Source of the DNA: JAJEEA01 sp965116765 | Lineage (GTDB): Bacteria; Acidobacteriota; Vicinamibacteria; Vicinamibacterales; UBA8438 | Direction: 5' to 3' | NCBI GenBank assembly: GCA_965116765.1 | Contig: OZ220718.1 | Location: 3,906,001-3,970,000 of the forward strand | DNA: 64,000 nucleotides | Shown here: positions 17,532-25,198 of the stretch, one piece after another | How the letters are laid out: every line of letters starts with the position of its first letter | Numbering within the stretch: position 1 is the first letter of the stretch | The notes under the pieces: generated by a model | The model's database searches: none | Seen by the model: only the letters and a program-made list of their open reading frames with translations | What the model was told of the DNA's origin: nothing | Made by a program: the position numbers and the translations under genes

Positions 17532-17565
17532 GCGGCGTAGGGTGACGTGAGCGGCGTAGGGTGAC
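17528..17565 (+). repeat. Exact 19-bp tandem duplication over a stop codon
   Basis: GTGAGCGGCGTAGGGTGAC occurs twice back to back (17528-17546 and 17547-17565). The first copy contains the TGA stop of the epoxide-hydrolase gene. Confidence 0.9.
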
Positions 17566-17602
17566 GTGCGCGCCGGCCGGGGTCTGGTGTCGAGCAGCGA
17601 CG

Positions 17603-17742
17603 TCAGAGGTCGACGTCCCGGCCGAAGTCGCGGGGTCGTGTGAGGTCGACACCTTCGAGCGGACAGGCGGCGAGCAGCTCCTTGAACCCGCGGGCGGCGG
17701 GGGAGCGAAGCGCTCGCGCAGCGCGGCGATCAACCGAGACAT
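17603..17742 (-). pseudogene. Frameshifted small antitoxin-like gene
   Basis: From ATG 17742 the frame reads MSRLIAALRERFAPP. After a frame change in the CCGCCGCCC run it continues GFKELLAACPLEGVDLTRPR, then DFGRDVDL and a stop at 17603. The C-terminal acidic peptide resembles the tails of short VapB/AbrB-like antitoxins. At about 46 residues it lacks a recognisable DNA-binding part, and no toxin follows. It may be a decayed antitoxin or a chance frame. Confidence 0.35.
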
Positions 17743-17808
17743 CTTCACCAGCAACCTCACCTCTTCAGGATACACCCGACTGGCGTGGCGAGAGGACGAA
17801 CGAAGGAG

Positions 17809-18411
17809 ATGGCGGCGGTCGGCGTCGCCGAGCACGGCAACTCGGCAGTGCTCGTCACCGTCGCGCCGGGCGGCGAGCTCCTCGATCGCCGCAGCATCGA
17901 CCTGACGAGCGGACTGCCGACTCATCCGCACCACCACGAGGGGTCGTGGGCGGTGGGGCGCTACCGGGACAGCCCCTGGGCGCGGGAGATCTCGCTCGCC
18001 GAGGCCGTCGAGCTCGTCGAGCGCGTGCGCGCAGCCGCGGCGCGCGGGGCGCGCGAGGGGCTCGAGGCGCTGGCCGCGGCGGTGCCCGTGCCGATTGCCG
18101 CCATCGCCATCCGCGTCTGCCCCGCGCTTCCGCCGACGACCGAGGAACGCATCGCCGACAACCGCGCGCAGGCCGTCGCCGACTCCGTCATGTATCGCGA
18201 GGCCCTCGCGGCCGCGGCCGAAACCCGCGGATGGTCCGTGCGCTGGTACGACCGTGCGCGCGTGCTCCGCGACGCGGCGGCGGCGCTCGGCCGCGAGGAC
18301 GTCGACGCGGCGCTCGCGGCGATGGGTCGATCGGTCGGGCCGCCCTGGCAGGCCCGCCACAAGCTCGCGGCGGCGGCGGCCCTCGCCGCGTTGGCGCGGC
18401 CCGCTCCTTGA
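17809..18411 (+). CDS. Conserved protein of unknown function
   Basis: 200 residues from ATG 17809 (GTG 17785 is an alternative). Notable segments are VGVAEHGNSAVLVTVAPGG, LLDRRSIDLTSGLPTHPHHH, RVCPALPPTTEERIADNRAQ, VMYREALAAAAETRGWSVRW and a C-terminal GPPWQARHKLAAAAALAAL. It fits a family of uncharacterised bacterial proteins with an RNase H-like strand order at the start, where strand 1 is followed by GGxLLDRR. I can assign no activity. It converges with the decarboxylase-like gene on the minus strand, 9 nt away. Confidence 0.7.
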   Translation: MAAVGVAEHGNSAVLVTVAPGGELLDRRSIDLTSGLPTHPHHHEGSWAVGRYRDSPWAREISLAEAVELVERVRAAAARGAREGLEALAAAVPVPIAAIAIRVCPALPPTTEERIADNRAQAVADSVMYREALAAAAETRGWSVRWYDRARVLRDAAAALGREDVDAALAAMGRSVGPPWQARHKLAAAAALAALARPAP

Positions 18412-18420
18412 GCGACTCCC

Positions 18421-19084
18421 CTACCGCGGAAACGCCGGCAGGCCCGGCTCCACCCCGTCCGGCAGCGGCGTCCGCGCGGTGTTCATCACCATCGCCAGCA
18501 TCTGGTAGTAGCCCAGGATGCCGATGGCGTCGATGACGCCCTTCTCGCCGAGGTGCGACACCATGCGCGCATAGGTCGGGTCGCTGACCTCGTGGTTGCG
18601 CAGCAGCTCCATGCAGAAGTCGTAGACCGCGGCCTCGTCGGCGGCGAGGCTCCTCGGGGCGGCGCCCGTCGGCGACCGCCTCGATGATGGCGGCGTCGAG
18701 CCCCTCGCGCTCGGCGATCGGCGCGTGCACGTACCACTCGTAGTTCTGCGTCCAGTGGCGCGCCGTCAGCAGGATGACGAACTCGCTGAGGCGCGGCGGC
18801 AGCGCGCTCCGGAAGCGCACGTAGTCGCCGACGTTGCGCGCCCGGTTCATCATCTCGGGGCTGCGCAGCATCACCATGAACGGGCCGCCGACGCGGTCGG
18901 TGTTGCGCGCCTCCTTGAACACCTCGACGGCGGCCTTCTGCTCGGGGGTCATCTCGGCCTCCGTCAGCGGAGGCATGCGGTTCTGGGCGGTGGCGGTCAT
19001 GGCGTGTGTCAGGGTCAGCAGTACGGCGGTCACGAGTGCGCCGGCGGCGGCGCGGGGCGGCTGCGATCGGTTCGGAATCTGCAT
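18421..19084 (-). pseudogene. Exported carboxymuconolactone decarboxylase/AhpD-like protein, frameshifted
   Basis: ATG 19084 opens a signal peptide (ending MTATAQN), then MTPEQKAAVEVFKEARN, GPFMVMLRSPEMM, RLSEFVILLTARHW and AIIEAVADGRRPE. The frame then breaks near 18655, where one extra G explains the shift. It resumes as SLAADEAAVYDFCMELLRNH and ends in YQMLAMVMNTARTPLPDG. The whole matches exported AhpD-like proteins; the usual CxxC is absent, so peroxidase activity is doubtful. Either a recent pseudogene or an assembly indel. Confidence 0.75.
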
Positions 19085-19174
19085 GGCTGTGTCCTCAAGT
19101 CTTCGGCCTCGGCCGGGCGCGCCGCCGGGTGCGCGGTGGCGTCTTCGGCCGGCCGACCCGGCGTCACCACCGGA

Positions 19175-19474
19175 TCAACTCGCACGCAGGATGGGCTTCG
19201 GCAACTCCACGACGTCGCGCGACGCGCGGTGGATGTCGACAGCCCTTTGGGCGTTCAACCAGAACTCGGGTGTCGTTCGAAGGGCGGCGCCCAGCTTCAG
19301 GGCCATCCCCACGCCCACCGACGTCCTGCCGTTCACGATGCGGTTGACCACCTTGACGTCGCAGCCGAGGTGGTCGGCAAATCGCTTCTGCGTCATGCCG
19401 AGCGGCAGGAGAAACTCTTCTCGGAGGATTTCCCCCGGGCTCGTCGGTCGACGTCGTCCGCGACGGATCGTCAT
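19175..19474 (-). CDS. higA: HigA-type antitoxin (XRE family)
   Basis: 99 residues from ATG 19474, chosen for the GGAGG 5 nt upstream; the frame extends to 19510 but would overlap higB. SPGEILREEFLLPLGMTQKR begins the HTH, then HLGCDVKVVNRIVNGRTSV and TTPEFWLNAQRAVDIH complete a typical HigA fold. It neutralises HigB and represses its own operon. The gene follows higB by 19 nt, the inverted toxin-first order typical of higBA. An operator is visible upstream of higB. Confidence 0.93.
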   Translation of the reverse strand: MTIRRGRRRPTSPGEILREEFLLPLGMTQKRFADHLGCDVKVVNRIVNGRTSVGVGMALKLGAALRTTPEFWLNAQRAVDIHRASRDVVELPKPILRAS

Positions 19475-19493
19475 GGGGTCCTCCGTTCCGGTC

Positions 19494-19784
19494 TCAGTGG
19501 TAGTCGACAATGTCGACGTCCGTCGGCCCGGACGCCTTCCAGCGGAAGACGACGCGCCACCGCTCGTTGATCCGGATGCTGTGCAGACCGGCCAGCCGGC
19601 CCTTCAGTCGTTCCAGTCGATTCCCGGGCGGCGACCTCAGGTCGCTCAGCGCACCTGCATAGTCGAGCATGTCGAGCTTCCGGGAAGCGAGCGGGGCTAC
19701 GCGCGCCCAGCCGGCGCCGCGCGGTACGACGCCATCCGCGAAGAACCGTTCGACGGACCGACGGGTGAATCCCCGAATCGCCAC
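19494..19784 (-). CDS. higB: HigB-type toxin (RelE superfamily mRNA interferase)
   Basis: 96 residues from GTG 19784. AIRGFTRRSVERFFADG, SRKLDMLDYAGALSDL, PPGNRLERLKGRLAGLHSIR, INERWRVVFRW and the terminal DVDIVDYH are diagnostic of HigB/killer-type RelE toxins. These cut mRNA on the ribosome. The catalytic basic residues (R in INERWR, H at the end) are intact. Transcribed first, with higA 19 nt downstream. Confidence 0.93.
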   Translation of the reverse strand: MAIRGFTRRSVERFFADGVVPRGAGWARVAPLASRKLDMLDYAGALSDLRSPPGNRLERLKGRLAGLHSIRINERWRVVFRWKASGPTDVDIVDYH

Positions 19785-19796
19785 GACGCGCTGACA

Positions 19797-19817
19797 GTAT
19801 ACCTGGTACAGGTATGC
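19797..19817. promoter_or_regulatory. higBA operator (palindrome) overlapping the -10
   Basis: TACCTG-GTA-CAGGTA is a perfect inverted repeat (19800-19814), extended to GTATACCTG/CAGGTATGC with one mismatch. On the minus strand it abuts TATACT, a good -10 box, 13 nt before the higB GTG. This is the expected autoregulatory HigA site. Confidence 0.75.
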
Positions 19818-19838
19818 CCGGATGGCCGGCGCCCTCGC

Positions 19839-21890
19839 TCACAGCACCGTCGTGAGCTTCACGAACAGGGTGTGGCCCTGCTCGGAGCGCTGGCCGAACT
19901 CGGCCGTGCCGCGCTGGTAGGCGACCTGCAGGGTCCCGAACGGGGGGCGGTAGCGGTAGACGAAGACCGCCTGCACGTTTCGCCGGTCGATGGCCGAGTT
20001 GGTCTGGAGGAACAGGCGCAGGAACAGGTCGGGCGTGAAGAACTGGTTCGCGCGCACCACGTGGATCCACGTGCCGGCGCCGCCCGGGTCGGGGTCGAGG
20101 GTCAGCCGCTGCAGCTCGTACTCGGTCGAGGTGCGGTCGGTCGGCTTGAACTGGGCCACGGCGCTCGCGAGCACGAAGTCGGCGTCGAAGTTGCGGCCGG
20201 TGGAGACGCCGCCGCGGAAGGACTGGTACGAGCGGGTGTTCCAGCCGATCTCGAGGCCGGTCTGCCGGTTGCGGAAGTCGCGCTCGAAGCGCTTGAACTC
20301 TTCGGTGTGCCGCGCGGTGGCGGTCCAGCGGTTCCGGAAGTCGACGGCGACCGACTCGTCCACCTGCCAGCTCCGGAGCACGCCGGTCTGCCCCCAGTAG
20401 ACGTCGTAGGCCGAGTCGTACTGGACCCGCTCGACGGGGCCGTCCGCCGGCCACACGGTCTTGTTCAGGGCCGAGTCGAGCTGCCGCCGGTCGTCGTCGA
20501 AGATGAACCCGATGGCGTTGACGTTGTCGGCGAGGCGGTCGCCGAGGTGCGTGTAGCCGACGTGGAAGTGGGCCGTCGCCGAGTCGTAGGCGGGCCGGGC
20601 GAAGAACGCGGTGGCCCCCTCGTCGAACCGCCCGTAGCTGTGGACGAGCTGGCCGGTCAGGCCCCAGTTCTCGGTGAAGTAGAGGCTGGTGTCGGCGCCG
20701 ATCGAGCCCTGGTTCAGGCCGTCCAGGGTGCGGTTCGCGAAGAGGACCCCGACGGTGGACCGCGACCCGACGTCGCGCTGCGCCCGGGCCACCGCGTAGC
20801 CGGCGCGGCTGCCGGCGAGGAGCGGCTCGGCCCGCGCCGCCAGCACGTGCATCGCCCACGGCCCCTGCTTGCCGAGCAGCTTGCCGCCGCCCTCGATGTC
20901 GCTGATGCGCCGCGAGTAGAAGGTGCGGATGCCCTGCCCGAACTGCTCGCCGCCCTCGAGGAAGAACTGCCGCTTCTCGGTCAGCGAGACCTCGAAGCGC
21001 GTCAGGTTGACGAGCTCCTGGTCGGCCTCGACGGTGGCGAAGTCGGGGTTGACGGTGCCGTACGCCGACAGGTGCGGGGTCAGGGCGTAGCGCACGTCGA
21101 GCCCGACCGCGCCGATCGGCGACTCGCGCTCCTGGGCGCGCGACAGCGCGTAGGGGATGACCTGGTGGCGGCGCGACTGCCGCGGCACGTCGAGCCCGAC
21201 GAGGGTGCCGGCCATCGACAGCCGGGCCCAGTAGTCGACCGGCCCCGCCCAGAAGGTGCGCTCGAGCGACCGGCGCCGGCTGCGGCCGAAGTTGATGCCC
21301 CAGGTGACGTCGTCGCCCGCCCGGTACTGGATCGAGGCGAGGGGGATGGCGATCTCGGCCGACCAGCCGTAGTCGGTCCGTTGCGCCCGGGACCGCCACG
21401 GGGCGTCCCACGCGCCGTCGCTGCTGCCGCCGTCCTCGGCGATGCGCCCGTCGGTCTGGGTCCCGAGCCGGTTGACCATGAAGTAGTAGCCGGTCCGCCG
21501 GTCGTGGAACGTGTCGAGGAAGACCTGCACCGAGTCGTCGTTCCAGATGGGGTCGTCGCGCTCGATCATCTGCGACAGCGGCGGCTCGGGGTCCCACGCC
21601 TGGAAGCCGGCGTACAGGAACTGGTCGTCGTAGAGGACGTGGACCACCGTCGGCAGCTCGGCGGGGGCGCCCCGTTGCGGCTGAAACTGCAGGAAATTCT
21701 CGGCGCGCGCCGCGCCCCGCCATTCCGGTTCCCTGACGTGGCCGTCGATCACGGGCGGCGGCTCGGCCCGGCGGGCGGGAATGCTGAACTCGCCGTCCGC
21801 CGCCAGCGCCGGGGTGGGTCCCGCCGCGGGGTCCGCCAGCAGGACGGCGAGCGTTGTCGTGAGCCGCAGACCCCGGCTGCTGCATCGCAC
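19839..21890 (-). CDS. Exported DUF5916 protein with CBM9-like N-terminal domain
   Basis: 683 residues from GTG 21890, with a signal peptide. Residues ~45-210 form a CBM9-like sandwich: PPVIDGHVREPEW, VHVLYDDQFLYAGFQAWDPE, DDSVQVFLDTFHDRR, YGWSAEIAIPLASIQY and WGINFGR. The rest is a long run of amphipathic strands (NPDFATVEADQELVNLTRFE, FFLEGGEQFGQGI, TFYSRRI) ending in an outer-membrane-like FVKLTTVL. This is the DUF5916 architecture, a probable outer-membrane beta-barrel with a sugar-binding domain, common in Acidobacteriota and Bacteroidota. Function unknown. Confidence 0.88.
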   Translation of the reverse strand: MRCSSRGLRLTTTLAVLLADPAAGPTPALAADGEFSIPARRAEPPPVIDGHVREPEWRGAARAENFLQFQPQRGAPAELPTVVHVLYDDQFLYAGFQAWDPEPPLSQMIERDDPIWNDDSVQVFLDTFHDRRTGYYFMVNRLGTQTDGRIAEDGGSSDGAWDAPWRSRAQRTDYGWSAEIAIPLASIQYRAGDDVTWGINFGRSRRRSLERTFWAGPVDYWARLSMAGTLVGLDVPRQSRRHQVIPYALSRAQERESPIGAVGLDVRYALTPHLSAYGTVNPDFATVEADQELVNLTRFEVSLTEKRQFFLEGGEQFGQGIRTFYSRRISDIEGGGKLLGKQGPWAMHVLAARAEPLLAGSRAGYAVARAQRDVGSRSTVGVLFANRTLDGLNQGSIGADTSLYFTENWGLTGQLVHSYGRFDEGATAFFARPAYDSATAHFHVGYTHLGDRLADNVNAIGFIFDDDRRQLDSALNKTVWPADGPVERVQYDSAYDVYWGQTGVLRSWQVDESVAVDFRNRWTATARHTEEFKRFERDFRNRQTGLEIGWNTRSYQSFRGGVSTGRNFDADFVLASAVAQFKPTDRTSTEYELQRLTLDPDPGGAGTWIHVVRANQFFTPDLFLRLFLQTNSAIDRRNVQAVFVYRYRPPFGTLQVAYQRGTAEFGQRSEQGHTLFVKLTTVL

Positions 21891-22368
21891 CGGGGGATGA
21901 TCTCATTCGTGTCGAGGGTGACGCTGAAACACGGGCCGACGTTTACGGCGGGCCGTCCTCGCCGGAGCCGAGTGTCCCGCGAAGCGCCTGCGCGAAGTCA
22001 ACCTGCGCCCATCCGCTCGACCGCAGGCGCTCGACCTCGCGTCCGGCCTGGCGGCGGAGCTTCGAGGCGGCGGCCCGCATGTGGGCGTCGCGAGCGCCGC
22101 TCGGGCGCTCGGTTCCACGTACGGAGGACACAGAATCGGTCCCTCCACCGGCTGGACGGCGATCTGCCCTTCCCGGCATGGTTCACCGATTCTCCGACGC
22201 CAAGCGCACGGAAGTCAACGGATCGCCCGTGCACTCCGGCTCTCCTCTGTTCGCCGCCATCGCGCCGGACCGTCATGAGTTCCTCCGAAGCGGGTCCGCG
22301 CGAGCCGAGAATGTCGCCGCCCTCCGGCCTGACCGGCCACCGAGAGACTACGGGAAACAGCCATCACC
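21891..22368. other. 478-nt intergenic region without a convincing gene
   Basis: Short frames exist on both strands (for example a minus-strand frame ending at 21943 with an Arg/Ala-rich helix), but none has a ribosome-binding site or a recognisable domain. Composition is less GC-rich than to the left, like the operon to its right. Confidence 0.35.
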
Positions 22369-22935
22369 TCACCGACCCTGGAGATACGCCACGATTCGAT
22401 CTCGCAGGTGTTTCGTCTCGGGACACAATCGGTACAACAGCGGCAGATTCTTGAGCGTCATCTCGATCATCGCTCTTCTGCCCCCACCCACCTCGCCCCT
22501 GTCACCCCGACGTTCGACGAGCGGCTGGAAGATATCCTCCTTCATCCGCCGATGCTCGCGGACTTCATTCCAGGATTCCTTCAGATCGTTGCGGTACGCG
22601 ACGCAGGCGAAGATCTCCACTTCCGGCTGTGCTGGACAACAGAACAGCTTGATCCGCCGTGCGGCGAGATTCTCCTCCAACTGTCGCGCCGCGTCCGGCG
22701 TCGCGCGATCGGCGTCGGGAAAGAAGAGCCACAGGTCGAAGAAGTCGTAGCGGCCGGGAAGCTCCTTCCGGATGACTGTCAGAGCACGGTCGTAGCCCTG
22801 AACCCGCGGATTGGTCAGCAATTCCACGTGAGCCGCGGGCTTTCCCGCATCGGCCACAAGGGCCTTCGTCAACGGCTTGAGGATGTACCCGTTCCAGGTC
22901 GGATCTTCCGCGATGACGAGAACCCTGAAGCTCAC
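22369..22935 (-). CDS. TOPRIM/DUF4276-like protein, last gene of an ATPase operon
   Basis: 188 residues; ATG 22935 overlaps the ATPase stop by 4 nt. The N-terminal strand VLVIAEDPTWNGYILKPL puts an acidic pair at the end of beta-1. Then come FFDLWLFFPDADRATPDAA with a DxD, CPAQPEVEIFACVAYRNDL with a conserved-type Glu, and a basic C-terminal helix (LCPETKHLRDRIVAYLQ). E, DxD and PExE in this order fit a TOPRIM-like nuclease or effector of the DUF4276 kind, usually encoded beside AAA_21 ATPases. By analogy with PARIS and OLD systems it would be the effector (inference). Confidence 0.65.
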   Translation of the reverse strand: MSFRVLVIAEDPTWNGYILKPLTKALVADAGKPAAHVELLTNPRVQGYDRALTVIRKELPGRYDFFDLWLFFPDADRATPDAARQLEENLAARRIKLFCCPAQPEVEIFACVAYRNDLKESWNEVREHRRMKEDIFQPLVERRGDRGEVGGGRRAMIEMTLKNLPLLYRLCPETKHLRDRIVAYLQGR

Positions 22936-24239
22936 AGTGCCGCTTCCAGCCAGCCTTCCGAGAACAGGTCCGCGATGTGTTGTCCCGGTCTCCTGAGAAT
23001 GTCCATCAGGCGAGGCACTTCGGTCAACGGCAGGATATGCGACTCACCCGTCTGCTCGTTGCGCCGGCAGAAGAACGTCGTTTCGTATTCCTCCTCCTGA
23101 AGCCATGCCAGCACGAGCGGCGAATGCGTGGTGGCGAAGACTTGGGTGCCGGTTCGTTCCGCCTGGCTCCGGAACAGCTCCAGGATCAGCCGCAGGCGGT
23201 TGGGATGCACTGCGTTCTCAATGTCCTCGATCGTCATGACCTGCGGCATGTCGGGTTGAAAGAAGGCGGCGGCCAACGCCGCGAACCGCAACGTACCGTC
23301 GCTCAGAACGGGGGCCGGAACCTCCCGATCGCCCTCGTGCAGCTTGAACAGCGGCTCCTTGACCGCCCCGTGAAGCACGCCGACGTTGCTCACTTCCTCG
23401 GGGCGCAGCTCTTGGAGCCAAGACAGGTACGCTTTCCGTGTCTCGTCCTCCCCGCACAGCAGTTCGACCAGCGCGGCAAAGTTCTCCCCGTGCTCGCCCA
23501 TGCGCCGCGCGCGAGCATCCGCCGCGTAGTTCCGCAGACGCGCCGGTATCGGGTCGAGACACTGCACGCTCGCCAGCAAGGCCGCCATCCTGCTCGCACG
23601 GTCGGTCTGCCACTTGACATCGTCCACCCTGGTCAGGGTGCTAAGGGATACCGTGTCCCACAAGCCACCGCCGGCAACCTGCCCGAGTACGGGTCGCGCA
23701 CGCTCGAAGGTCGCGACAACCGGATCCCCCGATTCCTTCGGATAGCACCGCACCTCGAGACCGGGGCCGCCCCGGGGCGAATACACGTTCAAGGCGTGGT
23801 CGCAGCCCGAGTCGTAGACGACCGTTCCGACACTGAGCCGTTCGCCCGCCACCCGTCCGGCATCGGGCGAAAACGCGATCGAGAACTCCCAGGCTCCGGC
23901 GACCACGCCTTGCAGACCCCCGCGCGCCTCGACTGTCACTTGACCAACCGACGTTGCGGATGCCGGGTCGCCGGTCCCGCCGGCCCCCGCGAAGCAGGCA
24001 TTGCCGGTCCCGCCGCGAATGCCGTCCCATACTTCGCTGGTCGCGCTCCGGGCCTTTCCGTCGAGGATCTCGCCGATGGTGAAACCGTTGCCGATACCCT
24101 GCAGTACCCGGAGCGCATCGAGGAAGTTCGACTTCCCGCTGGCGTTCGCGCCGATGAACAGGTTCAGCCGGCCCAGGGACAGATCGACCTTGCGCAGGCT
24201 CTTGAAGTTCTCGATGACGATGCGGTCGATCACGCCCAC
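22932..24239 (-). CDS. AAA_21 / ABC-type ATPase (RecF/OLD-like)
   Basis: 435 residues. ENFKSLRKVDLSLGRLNLFI leads into Walker A GANASGKS (about 30-37). The ABC signature-like LSDGTLRFAALAAAF, Walker B MTIEDIENAVHPNRL and H-loop VFATTHSPLVLAWL follow. The short coiled-coil-free middle (~250 residues) is typical of AAA_21 defence ATPases rather than SMC or RecN. GTG 24239 is preceded by AAGGAGG; GTG 24233 is also possible. Its 3' end overlaps the TOPRIM-like gene by 4 nt, so the two are translationally coupled and probably form one complex. Confidence 0.88.
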   Translation of the reverse strand: MGVIDRIVIENFKSLRKVDLSLGRLNLFIGANASGKSNFLDALRVLQGIGNGFTIGEILDGKARSATSEVWDGIRGGTGNACFAGAGGTGDPASATSVGQVTVEARGGLQGVVAGAWEFSIAFSPDAGRVAGERLSVGTVVYDSGCDHALNVYSPRGGPGLEVRCYPKESGDPVVATFERARPVLGQVAGGGLWDTVSLSTLTRVDDVKWQTDRASRMAALLASVQCLDPIPARLRNYAADARARRMGEHGENFAALVELLCGEDETRKAYLSWLQELRPEEVSNVGVLHGAVKEPLFKLHEGDREVPAPVLSDGTLRFAALAAAFFQPDMPQVMTIEDIENAVHPNRLRLILELFRSQAERTGTQVFATTHSPLVLAWLQEEEYETTFFCRRNEQTGESHILPLTEVPRLMDILRRPGQHIADLFSEGWLEAAL

Positions 24240-24252
24240 CGCCCTCCTTCGG

Positions 24253-24468
24253 TCAGGACCCGGAGGCCTCGTTGCCGTGAGGATCGGACGAATCCACGAG
24301 TTGCGCCAACGGGAACTCCTCGCGGTACAGCCAGCTCAACAGATCGAGATAGGGACGTGCGAACTCGTCGGGGTCGGCACCGCTTCGCGACGCCAAGGCC
24401 CGGGCCGCGGCGGCTTGGTCGCGGATGATCCGCGCCCGAGCTTCCACGGAATCCACCCAGACGCCCAC
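24253..24468 (-). CDS. Small ORF in the ATPase operon (71 aa)
   Basis: 71 residues from GTG 24468, whose G overlaps the last base of the upstream TAG stop (TAGTG). The sequence is helical: VEARARIIRDQAAAARALAS, then DEFARPYLDLLSWLYREEFP and an acidic tail. No family recognised. The helical content, acidic tail and position between nucleotidyltransferase and ATPase would suit an antitoxin or adaptor. The ATPase starts 13 nt further on. Confidence 0.55.
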   Translation of the reverse strand: MGVWVDSVEARARIIRDQAAAARALASRSGADPDEFARPYLDLLSWLYREEFPLAQLVDSSDPHGNEASGS

Positions 24469-24647
24469 TACGGAAGCCTCAGGATGCCCTGGCGGTGCGC
24501 CGAGTCGAGGCCCCTGTACCGAGCGATCTCGACGCCAAGCGCGCTCCTCGCACCGGAAACTCGCCCGCGCAACAACAATCGGACGATAACACGGTCATCG
24601 GGGTCGAATGGCCCGCCGTCAGCCGGCGGAGACGCGGCGGAAGTCAC
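24468..24647 (-). CDS. Very small coupled ORF (59 aa)
   Basis: From GTG 24647, which overlaps the nucleotidyltransferase stop in a GTGA tetranucleotide. Content: a Pro-rich start, DPDDRVIVRLLLRGRVSG, then VEIARYRGLDSAHRQGILRL. Its stop overlaps the next start codon. Nothing is recognised. The double overlap supports translation, but the ORF is short and could be non-functional. Confidence 0.35.
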   Translation of the reverse strand: MTSAASPPADGGPFDPDDRVIVRLLLRGRVSGARSALGVEIARYRGLDSAHRQGILRLP

Positions 24648-25087
24648 GGCCGGTGATCTTCCCGGAACTTCGCGGCATAGCGCCGCGCCGCGTCCATCTT
24701 GTCGAGCTGGGGCAGGAAGTCGAAGTAGCGCGAGAGGGTCTGGCCGGCGCGGGTGGTCGTGGCCCGCAGGTCGCGCGAGAGCAGGCGAACGCCGTCGCGC
24801 AGCACGCGGTGATACAGCAGGATCGACGCCCGGTTGAGGACGACGACGTCGACGTCGTTGGTGCCGAGCGCGACCATGAGATCGGTCGTCAGATCCGCCT
24901 CGTAGCCCCACTTGCTGGTGCGGACGCGAGCTTGGTCGACGTACACGGCGACGTCGACATCGCTGTCAGGGCGCGCCTGCCCGCGGGCGCGGGAGCCGAA
25001 GAGGTAGGCTTCGAGGATCTCCTCGCGCGGCGACAGCGCGCGGGTCAACCGCGCGACGAGCTGTCGGTCCACGTTCTCTCGTGCCAC
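24644..25087 (-). CDS. MNT-type nucleotidyltransferase
   Basis: 147 residues from GTG 25087. The minimal nucleotidyltransferase core is intact: YLFGSRARGQARPDSDVDVA with the GSxARG...DxD signature, then TDLMVALGTNDVDVVVLN with the third acidic position, and a C-terminal helix (SRYFDFLPQLDKMDAARRY). MNT proteins AMPylate or nucleotidylate partners and usually pair with HEPN toxins; no HEPN gene is present. It heads a run of overlapping genes into the ATPase/TOPRIM pair. Confidence 0.85.
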   Translation of the reverse strand: MARENVDRQLVARLTRALSPREEILEAYLFGSRARGQARPDSDVDVAVYVDQARVRTSKWGYEADLTTDLMVALGTNDVDVVVLNRASILLYHRVLRDGVRLLSRDLRATTTRAGQTLSRYFDFLPQLDKMDAARRYAAKFREDHRP

Positions 25088-25122
25088 CCCGACTCCAGGC
25101 GGGCGGTCGCAGGGCCAGTCCG

Positions 25123-25172
25123 GCAGCCCCGGATCGCCGACCGGTTCTATCGGTCGAACCACCCGGGGCTGC
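25123..25172. promoter_or_regulatory. Nested perfect inverted repeats between two minus-strand genes
   Basis: An outer 10-bp stem GCAGCCCCGG/CCGGGGCTGC (25123-25132 with 25163-25172) encloses an inner 6-bp stem CGACCG/CGGTCG (25138-25143 with 25151-25156). It lies between the DUF1080 stop (25199) and the start of the nucleotidyltransferase operon (25087). It could terminate the first transcript or control the second. Confidence 0.5.
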
Positions 25173-25198
25173 GTGCGCTTCCGATTCGGGGGCGGCGA

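Noticed and set aside
18600..18700. Break in the carboxymuconolactone-decarboxylase-like gene as another possible in-frame Sec codon
   Set aside because: The break is a frame change (one extra base), not an in-frame TGA; both halves read in different frames.
18834..22454. 1,206-codon plus-strand open frame opposite higBA and the DUF5916 gene
   Set aside because: The opposite strand has domain-rich genes with signal peptides and promoters; the long frame shows no domain and arises from high GC.
22079..22750. Plus-strand ORF opposite the TOPRIM-like gene
   Set aside because: The minus-strand gene is coupled to the ATPase and has conserved acidic motifs; the plus-strand product is Ser/Arg-rich with no domain.
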